Shown one piece after another: positions 34,495 to 43,583 of a DNA stretch of 64,000 nucleotides. Numbering within the stretch: position 1 is the stretch's first letter; each line of letters starts with the position of its first letter. Position numbers and translations under genes: made by a program. The notes below the pieces were generated by a model. The model had not been told where the DNA came from and did no database searches. It worked only from the letters and a program-made list of their open reading frames with translations. The stretch is from Nereida sp. MMG025. GTDB taxonomy: Bacteria > Pseudomonadota > Alphaproteobacteria > Rhodobacterales > Rhodobacteraceae. The stretch covers positions 363,001 through 427,000 of the forward strand of contig NZ_JAKFZN010000002.1 of assembly GCF_021654165.1 (NCBI RefSeq), in the 5' to 3' direction.

Positions 34495-35936
34495 TCTTGT
34501 TCTGCGCCCCGATTGGCCTGCGCGATCAAAAGGCTTTCTGTCATCTGCGGAAGGCGAGGACCAAAGCGTGCTAAAACGCGGGCTGTTTTCAGCAGGTCTT
34601 TGGCAAGCGCTTTGGGGCCGATGCTTTCCTTGATGTAGTCTTCCACGACAGGCTGCGCGACTTCCCAAATGTTAATCTTGGGGTTCAGGGTGCGGGCCAC
34701 CCCTTCGACCACGACCATTGTGCGTTGCAGCAAAATCAATTCGGTTCGCGTTTCCATGCCAAAGCGTTCAGTCACTTCGAACAGGTAGCTTAACAAACGA
34801 CCCATCGAGATACGCGACGCATCCATGCCAAAAATCGGTTCGCCCACCGCACGCAGGGCACGCGCGAATTCGTCAATATCGCGATCGGCGGGCACGTATC
34901 CTGCTTCGAAGTGCACCTCCGCGACGCGGCGATAGTCCTTGCGGATAAACCCGAATAAAATTTCGGCATAGACACGGCGCGTATACTCATCAATGCGCCC
35001 CATGATCCCGAAATCATAGGCCACAATTTCGCCCTTGGCGTTAATCTTGAGATTGCCTTGGTGCATATCTGCGTGAAAATAACCGTCTCGCAAAGCATGT
35101 TGCAAAAACAACTCAAGCACACGTTCGCCCAAAGCAACACGGTCGTGACCTGCGGCATCAATCGCCGTGACATCGCCTGCAGGGATGCCATCAACCCACT
35201 CAAGCGTCATCACGCGTTTGGCCGACAGCTCCCAATTCACTGCGGGGACGGTGAAGCCTTTGTCCTCTTTCGTGGTATTTGCGAATTCGCCAGCCGCACT
35301 GCTTTCAAGGCGGAAATCCAGCTCGCCGTTCACAACGCCTTCGAAATGTTCAATCACATCCAAGGGCCGCAAGCGGCGCGAATTGGGCGAGAAAATCTCG
35401 ACCATGTTGGCGGCAAAGTAAAAGGCATCAATATCCTTGCCAAACCGCTTTTCGATGCCCGGGCGCAGCACTTTCACAGCAACCTCCTGGCCCGTCTCGG
35501 CCAGCCGCGCCTTATGCACTTGCGCGATCGATGCCGCCGCAACCGGTTCCGAGAATTCAGAGAATACCGTCTCGATCGGGCGCTCGAGTTCTTCCTCGAC
35601 CATCGTTTTCGCTTCTTGAATGGAAAACGGGGGCAGTTTGTCTTGCAGCACGCGCAGTTGGATCGCCAATTCGTCGCCAACCACATCGGGACGCGTAGAA
35701 AGAACCTGACCGAATTTGATGTAGGCAGGCCCCAAGGCAACAAGCGCGCGCACCGCTGATGGCATCGAAGGATCGCCTTTCAGGCCAAGCCATTTGAACG
35801 GCCAGCCCAACACCCGCGCAACAATGCGCAGGGGCACAGGCGCATCAAAGGCGTCCAAAACCACTTTCATCCCGCCCGTGCGTTCCAAAGTGGCACCCAT
35901 ACGGATCAGGCGAATAATGTTATGAGGTCCACGCAT
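34398..35936 (-). CDS. ubiB: Ubiquinone biosynthesis kinase-like protein UbiB
   Basis: The protein has 512 residues and is an ABC1/ADCK atypical kinase-like ATPase needed for ubiquinone synthesis. The KxGQ-type motif ALGPAYIKFGQVLSTRPDVV is near residues 65–85, EVAVKVLRPGIEKRF holds the nucleotide-binding lysine, and HADMHQGNLKINAKGEIVAY with the DFG-like YDFGIMG follows. Two membrane helices end the protein. It starts 3 bp after ubiE. Confidence 0.96.
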   Translation of the reverse strand: MRGPHNIIRLIRMGATLERTGGMKVVLDAFDAPVPLRIVARVLGWPFKWLGLKGDPSMPSAVRALVALGPAYIKFGQVLSTRPDVVGDELAIQLRVLQDKLPPFSIQEAKTMVEEELERPIETVFSEFSEPVAAASIAQVHKARLAETGQEVAVKVLRPGIEKRFGKDIDAFYFAANMVEIFSPNSRRLRPLDVIEHFEGVVNGELDFRLESSAAGEFANTTKEDKGFTVPAVNWELSAKRVMTLEWVDGIPAGDVTAIDAAGHDRVALGERVLELFLQHALRDGYFHADMHQGNLKINAKGEIVAYDFGIMGRIDEYTRRVYAEILFGFIRKDYRRVAEVHFEAGYVPADRDIDEFARALRAVGEPIFGMDASRISMGRLLSYLFEVTERFGMETRTELILLQRTMVVVEGVARTLNPKINIWEVAQPVVEDYIKESIGPKALAKDLLKTARVLARFGPRLPQMTESLLIAQANRGAEQDHQTPWTFKSVLLWTFVGAGSASAIFWISALL

Positions 35937-35939
35937 ATC

Positions 35940-36692
35940 CTAGATTTTCCAGCCAGAGTGCATCGCCGCGATACCCATTGTCATGTTTCGGTAACTTGCG
36001 TTTTCAAAACCAGCCTGCCGCACCATTCCCAAAAAGGTCTCCTGATCGGGGAATTGGCGTATGGACTCAACAAGGTACTGATAGCTCTCGCTGTCATTGG
36101 CAATCAATTTGCCCATGCGCGGGATGACGTTGAATGAATAAAGATCATACGCCTTTTGCATCAGGTCATTCGGTATCTGGCTAAACTCCAGCACCAAAAG
36201 GCGCCCGCCGGGTTTGAGAACGCGGTAGGCTTCGTTCAACGCCTCTTGCGGGCGGGTTACATTCCGTATGCCAAAGCTGATCGTGTAGACATCAAAAGTG
36301 TTGTCCGCAAAGGGCAGGGCCATGGCATCGCCAACAATCCAATCCAGCTGATCCGCCATGTTGTCGGCCTCGGCGCGTTTGCGGCCCTCGACCAGCATGC
36401 TTTCGGTGATGTCCAAGACGGTTGCATGCCCATATCCAGCACGACCCAGAAACTTGAAACTGATATCGCCTGTGCCGCCCGCAACATCCAACAGTTTTTG
36501 GCCAGCACGCGGGGCAAGCCAATCCATCATCGCTTCTTTCCAGATGCGGTGGATGCCGACGCTCATCACGTCGTTCATCACATCGTATTTGCTTGCGACC
36601 GACGTAAAGACACCCTGAACCTTCCCTGCCTTTTCGGCTTCAGGCACGGTATCAAATCCGAAATGGGTGGTTTTTTGGGTCTCGTTCGCCAT
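35940..36692 (-). CDS. ubiE: Ubiquinone/menaquinone C-methyltransferase UbiE
   Basis: The protein has 250 residues and is a class I SAM methyltransferase. [20 protein letters not shown] is motif I, and the UbiE signatures [20 protein letters not shown] and [20 protein letters not shown] are clear. It methylates the quinone ring at C-2. It forms a two-gene unit with ubiB and is divergent from mutM, as in many Rhodobacterales. Confidence 0.97.
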   Translation of the reverse strand: MANETQKTTHFGFDTVPEAEKAGKVQGVFTSVASKYDVMNDVMSVGIHRIWKEAMMDWLAPRAGQKLLDVAGGTGDISFKFLGRAGYGHATVLDITESMLVEGRKRAEADNMADQLDWIVGDAMALPFADNTFDVYTISFGIRNVTRPQEALNEAYRVLKPGGRLLVLEFSQIPNDLMQKAYDLYSFNVIPRMGKLIANDSESYQYLVESIRQFPDQETFLGMVRQAGFENASYRNMTMGIAAMHSGWKI

Positions 36693-36783
36693 GAGGTCTT
36701 GCTTTCTTTGGATCGGCCACTCTTCTTATAGGCTGCGCGGCGGTGGTGACAACGCCTGCGACCCATCACAGAGGTGAGGCACA

Positions 36784-37635
36784 ATGCCCGAATTGCCAGA
36801 GGTAGAGACGGTTCGCCGCGGTTTAGTTCCCGCAATGGAAGGCCAGGTGATCGCAAGAGCGCAGATCAACCGCCCCGACCTGCGCTGGAAGCTGCCCGAA
36901 AACATGGGCGCGCGGCTGACGGGTAAGCGCGTGACAGCTTTGCGGCGGCGGTCGAAATACATCCTTGCCGATCTGGACAGCGGCGAAAGCCTCATCATCC
37001 ATCTGGGCATGTCAGGCCGTATGCTGATCAGCGGTCAAAAGGTGGGAGAGTTTCATCACCCGCACCCGACCCCCGAAAAACACGATCACATCGTTCTGGA
37101 TATGGATGGTGGTGCCCGCGTCACCTTTAATGATGCGCGACGCTTCGGGCACATGGATCTGGGGCGGACAGATGATTTGGAAAACCATTGGCTGATCCGT
37201 ACCATCGGGCCTGAACCTTTTGGCAATGCGTTTAGCGAATCTTACCTGATTGAAGCGATCAAGAATCGCCAATCGCCCATCAAAACAGTCCTTCTTGATC
37301 AAAAAATAGTCGCTGGCCTGGGCAATATTTACGTGTGCGAGGTGTTACACCGTGCGGGAATTTCGCCCAAACGCAAGGCCGCCAACCTGTCGTCCAAGCG
37401 CATCGCCAGCCTTGTTCCGATCATCCGTGATGTGCTGTCCGAGGCGATTGAAGCGGGCGGGTCATCACTGCGCGATTACCGCCAAGCCGATGGAGAACTT
37501 GGATATTTTCAGCATACCTTCCGTGCATACGGCCAAGAGGGTAACCCCTGCGTCACCCCTGAATGTGGCGGAACCATCGGGCGCATCGTGCAATCTGGCC
37601 GCTCCACTTTCTTCTGTGGTCAATGCCAAAGATAG
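36784..37635 (+). CDS. mutM: Formamidopyrimidine-DNA glycosylase
   Basis: The protein has 283 residues. After Met removal the N-terminal Pro-Glu ([13 protein letters not shown]) provides the catalytic amine and acid. GMSGRML, the helix–two-turn–helix core ([20 protein letters not shown]) and the C-terminal zinc finger (Cys-x4-Cys…Cys-x2-Cys in [10 protein letters not shown]…FFCGQC) are present. It excises 8-oxoguanine and nicks the backbone. GAGGTGAGG precedes the start. Confidence 0.97.
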   Translation: MPELPEVETVRRGLVPAMEGQVIARAQINRPDLRWKLPENMGARLTGKRVTALRRRSKYILADLDSGESLIIHLGMSGRMLISGQKVGEFHHPHPTPEKHDHIVLDMDGGARVTFNDARRFGHMDLGRTDDLENHWLIRTIGPEPFGNAFSESYLIEAIKNRQSPIKTVLLDQKIVAGLGNIYVCEVLHRAGISPKRKAANLSSKRIASLVPIIRDVLSEAIEAGGSSLRDYRQADGELGYFQHTFRAYGQEGNPCVTPECGGTIGRIVQSGRSTFFCGQCQR

Positions 37636-37702
37636 CTTGATTGCTGTGAAATCTGTGGCTAGCCCTTAGCGCCTAACGCAAACAAACAAGCGAGCCTTCC
37701 AC

Positions 37703-38479
37703 ATGGCCTACGAGACGATCATCGTCGAAATCGAAGATCACATCGCCCTGATCAAATTGAACAGGCCCGATGCCTTGAACGCGCTGAACAGCCAGTTGTT
37801 GTCCGAATTGGCCAGTGCCGTGCGCGACGCTGACAAAAATGACAAGGTCCGTTGCATCGTGCTGACTGGATCCGAGAAGGCCTTTGCGGCGGGCGCAGAC
37901 ATTAGCGAGATGGCTGAAAAGTCGTTTGTTGAAATGTATACGCAAAATTTCTTTGCCGATGAGGCCGACCAATTCCTGCGCGTCCGCAAGCCTGTGATCG
38001 CGGCCGTGGCGGGCTATTGCCTAGGTGGTGGATGTGAGTTGGCGATGATGTGCGATTTCATCATTGCGGCAGATACCGCCAAATTCGGCCAGCCCGAAAT
38101 CAATCTGGGCGTTGTTGCAGGGATCGGTGGAACACAGCGTTTGACCCGTTTGGTCGGACGGTCCAAATCGATGGATATGCATCTCACAGGACGGTTCATG
38201 GACGCCGAAGAAGCGCTATCATCGTCGCTCGTCAGCCGCGTGGTGCCTGCCAAAAAACTGATGGACGAGGCGATGGGCGCGGCCGCAAAGATCGCTGAGA
38301 AAAGCCAACTTGCCGCAATGGCCGTCAAAGAAGCTGTAAATGCAGCCGACGAGATGAATTTGTCGTCAGGCGTTGCGATGGAACGGCGCTTGTTCCAATC
38401 GCTTTTTGCCACCGAAGATCAGTCCGAAGGCATGGCCGCTTTTCTGGAGAAACGCGAGCCACAGTTCCGCGACAAGTAG
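37703..38479 (+). CDS. Enoyl-CoA hydratase
   Basis: The protein has 258 residues of the crotonase family. [16 protein letters not shown] forms the oxyanion hole, and the two catalytic glutamates are expected in [12 protein letters not shown] and in [20 protein letters not shown]. It hydrates trans-2-enoyl-CoA in fatty acid or amino acid breakdown. The exact chain length cannot be judged. Linkage to rpsT and dnaA is a positional habit of the group. Confidence 0.93.
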   Translation: MAYETIIVEIEDHIALIKLNRPDALNALNSQLLSELASAVRDADKNDKVRCIVLTGSEKAFAAGADISEMAEKSFVEMYTQNFFADEADQFLRVRKPVIAAVAGYCLGGGCELAMMCDFIIAADTAKFGQPEINLGVVAGIGGTQRLTRLVGRSKSMDMHLTGRFMDAEEALSSSLVSRVVPAKKLMDEAMGAAAKIAEKSQLAAMAVKEAVNAADEMNLSSGVAMERRLFQSLFATEDQSEGMAAFLEKREPQFRDK

Positions 38480-38497
38480 ATCCAAAAGAATCGCTTC

Positions 38498-38524
38498 CCT
38501 TTTGGGCAAGGCTTGCCTAAAAGG
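38498..38524. other. Strong hairpin between enoyl-CoA hydratase and rpsT
   Basis: A 12-bp stem (38498–38509 with 38513–38524; arms CCTTTTGGGCAA and TTGCCTAAAAGG, one G·T pair) has a three-base loop, 18 bp after the hydratase stop. No U tract follows on either strand, so it is a weak terminator candidate or an mRNA 3'-end stabiliser. Confidence 0.5.
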
Positions 38525-38593
38525 CGCGTCAGACATGCGCGTGATGCCCGCTTATTGGCAAGAGGACCGACGAGTAAATCGGTTAGACCCTTT

Positions 38594-38625
38594 GGGTGTC
38601 ACGTTTACAATTTAATAAGACACCC
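38594..38625 (+). promoter_or_regulatory. Inverted repeat in the rpsT leader
   Basis: GGGTGTC (38594–38600) and GACACCC (38619–38625) form a perfect 7-bp inverted repeat around an AT-rich centre, ending 18 nt before the rpsT ATG and just ahead of AAGG. The centre holds a -10-like TTTAAT, so it could be an operator around the promoter or an RNA stem controlling S20 translation. Confidence 0.35.
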
Positions 38626-38643
38626 GAAGTAAGGACCTCATTC

Positions 38644-38907
38644 ATGGCAAACTCACCACAGGCTAAAAAACGCGCCCGTCAGAACGAACGCCGTCTGGCT
38701 GTTAACAAAGCCCGTCGTTCGCGTATCCGCACCCAACTGCGCAAAGTCGAAGAAGCGATTGCTTCGGGCGACAAGGAAGCCGCGACAGCAGCACTGCGTG
38801 TTGCACAGCCAGAACTCATGCGCGGCGTGACCAAAGGTGTGTATCATAAAAACACAGCATCGCGGAAAATCTCGCGTTTGAATGCACGGGTCAAAGCAAT
38901 CGGCTAA
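38644..38907 (+). CDS. rpsT: 30S ribosomal protein S20
   Basis: The protein has 87 residues from ATG 38644 with AAGG upstream; the longer frame is not supported. [20 protein letters not shown], the [14 protein letters not shown] segment and the C-terminal [20 protein letters not shown] are typical. The protein is very basic and binds the 5' domain of 16S rRNA. A clear terminator follows. Confidence 0.98.
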   Translation: MANSPQAKKRARQNERRLAVNKARRSRIRTQLRKVEEAIASGDKEAATAALRVAQPELMRGVTKGVYHKNTASRKISRLNARVKAIG

Positions 38908-38932
38908 TTTTGCGCCGCTTATGATCTCGATC

Positions 38933-38962
38933 AAAAAGCCGTCCAAATGGGGCGGCTTTTTT
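38933..38962 (+). terminator. Intrinsic terminator of rpsT
   Basis: AAAAAGCCGTCC (38933–38944) pairs with the GGGCGGCTTTTT arm (ending 38961–38962) around a short AAAT-containing loop, followed by a T run. It lies 26 nt after the rpsT stop. Confidence 0.9.
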
Positions 38963-39422
38963 CGTTTTGCGTTGATGCCAAAGCATAATTTCTGCCGCGA
39001 CATTTCCCCCCAAAATCAGGCTCATAGATTCTTTTCAAGAATCCGACTGTCAAGCCACTAAGATATGTTGAACGGCCAGGTCTTTGGGGGCAATTTACTC
39101 AAGCGATTCATGTCTGGGGGGACAGCGGAGACGAATAAAACGCAGCCAGAAGTCCTTTGAAAAAAGGGTTTCGATCGATACTTCGCAATGAGGAGTACTT
39201 CGATCTGGTTGTTGAACACGTCTTGTGAAGCGGATGTCTATATCCGTAGGTGCAGCCACTGCGCCACACGTTCCGCTCTTCGATTTACGCAATGCCTGAG
39301 CGCGAAATCATTCGATTTCGCGAGCAGCGCAACTGTGTCTTTCGGTCCCCAATCCTAATGTGATTTCGCCGGTGTTTGGGGGCAGGCACTGTAATTGCAT
39401 GGTTAAGTTGAAAGGTGGGACA
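38963..39422 (+). promoter_or_regulatory. dnaA upstream region (460 bp without a gene)
   Basis: No coding frame with good support is seen. There are two strong inverted repeats: GATTCTT-TTC-AAGAATC (39027–39043), whose arms each contain a GANTC site (the CcrM methylation motif of alphaproteobacteria), and CGCGAAATC-ATTC-GATTTCGCG (39301–39322). A third GATTC lies near 39105, and TACTTCG occurs twice near 39180–39205. No canonical DnaA box TTATCCACA was found by eye, so an origin of replication is not supported. The dnaA RBS AAAGGTGGGA sits at the end. Confidence 0.55.
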
Positions 39423-40793
39423 ATGACGAACGACACATGGTGCAAAGTGCAGGGGCAACTGGTGAAAGCCATTGGCCAAAACAATTTCAAGACGTGGATC
39501 GAACCGCTTGAATTTGTCTCCTGCGATTCAGGCATTGTGGTCTTTAATGTCCCGACAAACTTCATGGGCAACTATGTGTCGCAAAATTTTGCGGACGACA
39601 TCTTGCACTACATAAACGCCGAAGGTGTGCCGGCAGCGCGTCTTGATTTCAAACTTGTGGCTGCATCGGCCATCAAGTCGGTGGCCAATACGTCCCAAGC
39701 GCCAGCCCCGTCGACAACACCAAAACCCGTCGTCGACGTGTCCGACGACATCATGATGGAATCGCCGCTTCAAAAAGATTTTACCTTCGATAATTTTGTC
39801 GTCGGCAAACCAAATGAACTTGCCCATGCCGCCGCGCGGCGCGTGGCCGAGGGTGGCCATGTCACCTTTAATCCGCTGTTTCTCTATGGTGGGGTTGGCT
39901 TGGGCAAAACCCACCTGATGCACGCCATCGCCCATGAGTTGAAAGACAAACGGCCCGATCTGAAGGTGCTCTATCTGTCGGCGGATAAATTTATGTATCG
40001 CTTTATTCAGGCGATCCGCGGCCGCAAAACGATGGATTTCAAATCGACCTTCCGCAATGTCGACATTTTGATGATTGACGATGTGCAATTCATTGCGGGC
40101 AAGGAAAGCACGCAAGAAGAGTTCTTTCACACGTTCAACGCCCTGATTGGCGCGAACAAGCAAATCATTATTTCGGGCGATCGCGCCCCAGGTGAGATCA
40201 AGGATATGGAAGAACGCATCCGCTCGCGTTTGCAATCTGGCCTGATCGTTGATTTGCACCCAACCAACTTCGAATTGCGACTTGGGATTTTGCAGACCAA
40301 AGCAGAGTTGCACGCCGACACCTATCCCGGGATCGAGATGCAGGACGGTATCTTGGAATTCCTTGCGCACCGTATTTCCAAAAACGTGCGTGTTCTGGAA
40401 GGTGCGCTGACCCGCCTGTTTGCCTTTGCGCATCTTGTCGGACGCGAGATCACGATGGATCTGGCACAAGACTGTCTGTCCGATATTCTGCGCGAAAGCG
40501 ACCGCAAGGTCAGCATTGATGAAATCCAGCGCCTTGTGTGCGAACACTTCAACATTCGCCATTCTGATCTGATCGGCCCGCGCCGCATGCGCAGCCTTGC
40601 CCGCCCGCGCCAGATTGCGATGTATCTGGCCAAGGAAATGACCAGCCGATCCCTGCCAGAGATCGGTCGTAAATTTGGGGGGCGCGACCACACAACCGTC
40701 ATGCACGGCGTCAAGACGATCAAAGACTTGGCGCAAACGGACAGTGGTATATCCGAAGACCTCGAATTGCTGCGCCGCACCCTCGAAGCTTAA
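39423..40793 (+). CDS. dnaA: Chromosomal replication initiator DnaA
   Basis: The protein has 456 residues from ATG 39423. Domain I (KAIGQNNFKTWIEPLEF) is followed by a linker, the AAA+ core with Walker A GGVGLGKTHLMHA and Walker B ILMIDDVQFIAGK, the arginine-finger region, and domain IV with the DnaA-box reader RQIAMYLAKEMTSRSLPEIG then GRDHTTVMHGVKTI. It opens the origin and loads helicase. dnaN follows 102 bp later. Confidence 0.98.
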   Translation: MTNDTWCKVQGQLVKAIGQNNFKTWIEPLEFVSCDSGIVVFNVPTNFMGNYVSQNFADDILHYINAEGVPAARLDFKLVAASAIKSVANTSQAPAPSTTPKPVVDVSDDIMMESPLQKDFTFDNFVVGKPNELAHAAARRVAEGGHVTFNPLFLYGGVGLGKTHLMHAIAHELKDKRPDLKVLYLSADKFMYRFIQAIRGRKTMDFKSTFRNVDILMIDDVQFIAGKESTQEEFFHTFNALIGANKQIIISGDRAPGEIKDMEERIRSRLQSGLIVDLHPTNFELRLGILQTKAELHADTYPGIEMQDGILEFLAHRISKNVRVLEGALTRLFAFAHLVGREITMDLAQDCLSDILRESDRKVSIDEIQRLVCEHFNIRHSDLIGPRRMRSLARPRQIAMYLAKEMTSRSLPEIGRKFGGRDHTTVMHGVKTIKDLAQTDSGISEDLELLRRTLEA

Positions 40794-40895
40794 GCCTGAA
40801 ACGCGCGAATTTGTCTTGCCCGCGCCCCTATATGGGGTAGTCTGTCCATCCCAAAGGGAATACACCTTGGGCAACGGACGGTGAGGGATACCAAG

Positions 40896-42014
40896 ATGAA
40901 ACTCAGCATTGAACGGGCAGCTTTGCTCAAAGCAGTCAGCCAAGCGCAATCGGTTGTCGAGCGTCGCAATACGATCCCGATCCTTGCCAATGTGCTGATC
41001 GAAGCCGAAGGCAACAGCGTATCTTTCCGCGCCACCGATCTGGACATCGAAGTTGTCGATAAAACCAATGCGATGGTGGAGCGCGCAGGCGCAACCACCG
41101 TATCAGCCGTGACCTTGCACGAGATCGTTCGCAAGCTGCCCGATGGGGCGATGGTCACTTTGACGGACGATGCTGCGTCTGGGCGTCTGACCGTGGAAGC
41201 AGGCCGGTCGAATTTCAATTTGGCCACACTGCCCAAAGAAGATTTTCCTGTGATGGCGACATCAGAATACCAGTCGAATTTTTCGGCGCCGTCACCTGTG
41301 TTGCGCCGTCTCTTTGACAAGTCCAAATTCGCCATCAGCACCGAAGAAACCCGTTACTATCTCAACGGTGTCTATATGCATGTCTCCGACAGTGACGGCG
41401 GCAAGGTGCTGCGCTGTGTGGCCACCGATGGTCACCGTCTTGCGCGTATTGATGCGGATTTGCCCGAGGGCGCGGCTGATCTGCCAGGTGTGATTGTCCC
41501 GCGCAAAACCGTGAATGAGCTTCGCAAGTTGCTTGATGATGACGAGGTGCAAATCGCAGTCTCCGTTTCGGAAACCAAAGTCCGCTTTGCCACGCCAGAC
41601 ATCACGCTGACATCCAAAGTCATTGATGGCACCTTCCCCGACTACACCCGCGTGATCCCCCAAGGGAACACGCGCAAGATGGAGGTGGATGCCGCTGATT
41701 TTGCCAAGGCGGTAGACCGCGTTGCAACGGTATCGTCCGAACGCAGCCGCGCAGTGAAGCTGCAGCTTGATGAAGACCGTCTTGTCTTGTCAGTGAACGC
41801 ACCTGACAGCGGTGCCGCCGAAGAAGAATTGGCTGTGGCCTATGGCGATGAGCGTTTGGAAATTGGCTTTAACGCAAAATATCTGTTGGAAATTGCCAGC
41901 CAGGTGGACCGCGAAAATGCAGTGTTCCTGTTTAACTCTGCCGGCGATCCCACGTTGATGCGTGAAGGCAACGATCAGTCGGCAGTCTATGTCGTCATGC
42001 CGATGCGCGTGTGA
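40896..42014 (+). CDS. dnaN: DNA polymerase III beta sliding clamp
   Basis: The protein has 372 residues from ATG 40896, chosen over GTG 40881 because GAGGGA lies 7 nt upstream. It has three repeated clamp domains; LSIERAALLKAVSQAQSVVE starts domain I and the C-terminus ends in VVMPMRV, the typical clamp tail. It tethers polymerase III to DNA. Its stop overlaps the GTG start of recF (GTGA). Confidence 0.98.
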   Translation: MKLSIERAALLKAVSQAQSVVERRNTIPILANVLIEAEGNSVSFRATDLDIEVVDKTNAMVERAGATTVSAVTLHEIVRKLPDGAMVTLTDDAASGRLTVEAGRSNFNLATLPKEDFPVMATSEYQSNFSAPSPVLRRLFDKSKFAISTEETRYYLNGVYMHVSDSDGGKVLRCVATDGHRLARIDADLPEGAADLPGVIVPRKTVNELRKLLDDDEVQIAVSVSETKVRFATPDITLTSKVIDGTFPDYTRVIPQGNTRKMEVDAADFAKAVDRVATVSSERSRAVKLQLDEDRLVLSVNAPDSGAAEEELAVAYGDERLEIGFNAKYLLEIASQVDRENAVFLFNSAGDPTLMREGNDQSAVYVVMPMRV

Positions 42015-43102
42015 GTGGGCTACACCTCACAAACCTGACCCTGTCTCACTTCCGCTCGCACAAGCGTGCGGTGATTGATTGCGACCATCGACCCATCGCA
42101 ATTCATGGGCCCAATGGGGCAGGCAAGACGAACCTCATCGAAGCGGTAAGCCTTTTTTCACCCGGGCGCGGGCTGCGCCGTGCAAGTGCCGAGGCGATGA
42201 CCCGCAGGCCCGAAGCGGTGGGTTGGAAAATCACAGGGCTTTTGCAATCGCTGCACCAAACCCATGAGATTGAAACCTGGTCCAAAGAGCATACGGCGCG
42301 ACAAGTTAAAATTGATGGCAAAGCAGCCAGCCAAGTTGCGCTCGGACGTATTGCGCGGGTTCTGTGGCTGATCCCATCGATGGATCGCCTATGGATCGAA
42401 GGGGCCGATGGCCGCCGCCGGTTTCTTGACCGTATGACCCTTTCGTTCGAGCCGTCCCATGCCGACGCGGTGTTGGCATATGAAAAGGCCATGCGCGAAC
42501 GTAACAGACTTCTCAAGGATATGGTGCGCGATGCGCATTGGTATGCGGTGCTTGAACGCCAAATGGCGGAAAACGGCATGGCAATCATCCGCAATCGCGC
42601 GGCAACGGTCGCCGAACTTGCGGCCGCGCAGCACGCGTCGCAAACGGCTTTTCCCACCGCAACGCTTTCGATGATTGATGCCGACGATATCTCGTTTCAG
42701 ACGCAAGAGGATTTGTTAACCGCTTTGCAGGAAAGCCGGCCCAATGACCTGCGGGCAGGACGCACATTGATAGGTCCGCATAGATCAGACCTTGCCGCTG
42801 TTTACGCGGCCAAAGACGTGCCTGCCAAAGACTGTTCTACGGGCGAACAGAAGGCGCTTTTGATTTCGCTCATCCTTGCCAATGCGCGTGCCTTGATCGC
42901 TGATTTCGGCGCGCCGCCGATATTGCTGCTGGATGAGGTTGCTGCCCATCTGGACGCCGAACGCCGCGCCGCCCTTTATGACGAGATTTCGGCCCTTGGT
43001 GCGCAGGCATGGATGACAGGCACCGAACCGCAGCTTTTTGACAGTCTTGGTGACCGCGCGATTTACCTGCATGTTGGCGACGAAGGCGTTCAAAGTGTCT
43101 GA
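42011..43102 (+). CDS. recF: Recombination mediator RecF
   Basis: The protein has 363 residues and starts at GTG 42011 overlapping dnaN. It is an SMC-like ATPase: Walker A HGPNGAGKTNLIEA, the STGEQKALLISLIL signature, and Walker B PPILLLDEVAAHLDAERR. RecF helps load RecA at gaps in replicated DNA. Its stop codon overlaps the first copy of a 16-bp tandem repeat. Confidence 0.97.
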   Translation: MSGLHLTNLTLSHFRSHKRAVIDCDHRPIAIHGPNGAGKTNLIEAVSLFSPGRGLRRASAEAMTRRPEAVGWKITGLLQSLHQTHEIETWSKEHTARQVKIDGKAASQVALGRIARVLWLIPSMDRLWIEGADGRRRFLDRMTLSFEPSHADAVLAYEKAMRERNRLLKDMVRDAHWYAVLERQMAENGMAIIRNRAATVAELAAAQHASQTAFPTATLSMIDADDISFQTQEDLLTALQESRPNDLRAGRTLIGPHRSDLAAVYAAKDVPAKDCSTGEQKALLISLILANARALIADFGAPPILLLDEVAAHLDAERRAALYDEISALGAQAWMTGTEPQLFDSLGDRAIYLHVGDEGVQSV

Positions 43103-43139
43103 CGCATTGCCATACCGTGAGCAGACGCATTGCCATACC
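43101..43139 (-). repeat. 39-bp tandem element, copy A (between recF and VOC gene)
   Basis: Two perfect 16-bp copies of GACGCATTGCCATACC (43101–43116 and 43124–43139) lie head to tail with a 23-bp period. Read on the minus strand the unit is GTATGGCA-N2-GCGTCTGCT. A related element of the same length and spacing is at 53932–53970, matching 29 of 39 positions without gaps. Both copies lie just upstream of a gene in the same relative orientation. Confidence 0.75.
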
Positions 43140-43166
43140 CTAATTTGACCTGTTTTGAGGCCTCTT

Positions 43167-43583
43167 ATGACACCCAATCGCATCACACTCATTTCACTTG
43201 GCGTCACCGATCTGGCACGGTCACGGGCATTCTACGAAGCCCTTGGATGGCAGTTGGAAGAGGCGACAGATGACGTTGCATTCTACGATCTCGGGGGCTC
43301 AAAATTTGGCCTTTATCACTTGCACAAACTTGCCGAAGATTTGGGGAAACCGGTTGATGATTTGGGCCGCGGCGCAATGAATCTATGCCAGAATTATCCT
43401 TCAGAAAATGAGGTTGATCAGGCCTTTCAAGCCGCGATTGATGCTGGTGCGACTGCGGTCAAAAGCCCCGAAAAGATCTTTTGGGGTGGATACTCGGGCA
43501 CATAGTCGGACCCCGATGGCCACATCTGGGAAATTACCTTTAACCCGTTCTGGCCATTGGATAAAAATGGAAAAATAGCGTGA
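43167..43583 (+). pseudogene. VOC/glyoxalase-family gene with an in-frame nonsense codon
   Basis: From ATG 43167 (GAGG 6 nt upstream) the frame reads a vicinal-oxygen-chelate protein: ITLISLGVTDLARSRAFYEA, GWQLEE, then FWGGYSGT. TAG at 43503–43505 interrupts it. The same frame resumes with the expected C-terminus SDPDGHIWEITFNPFWPLD and ends at TGA 43581–43583, which overlaps the next gene's GTG. The lost residues normally include a metal-ligand glutamate (here WEI). A single base change, or a sequencing error, explains the break. Without it the product would be 138 residues. Confidence 0.85.

Noticed and set aside
38963-39422. Chromosomal origin of replication upstream of dnaA
   Set aside because: No DnaA boxes or AT-rich unwinding repeats could be found by eye.
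39528-40949. 473-residue open frame antisense to dnaA
   Set aside because: It is a shadow of the strong dnaA codon pattern; the translation shows no family features and many Cys/His/Arg-rich stretches typical of antisense frames.
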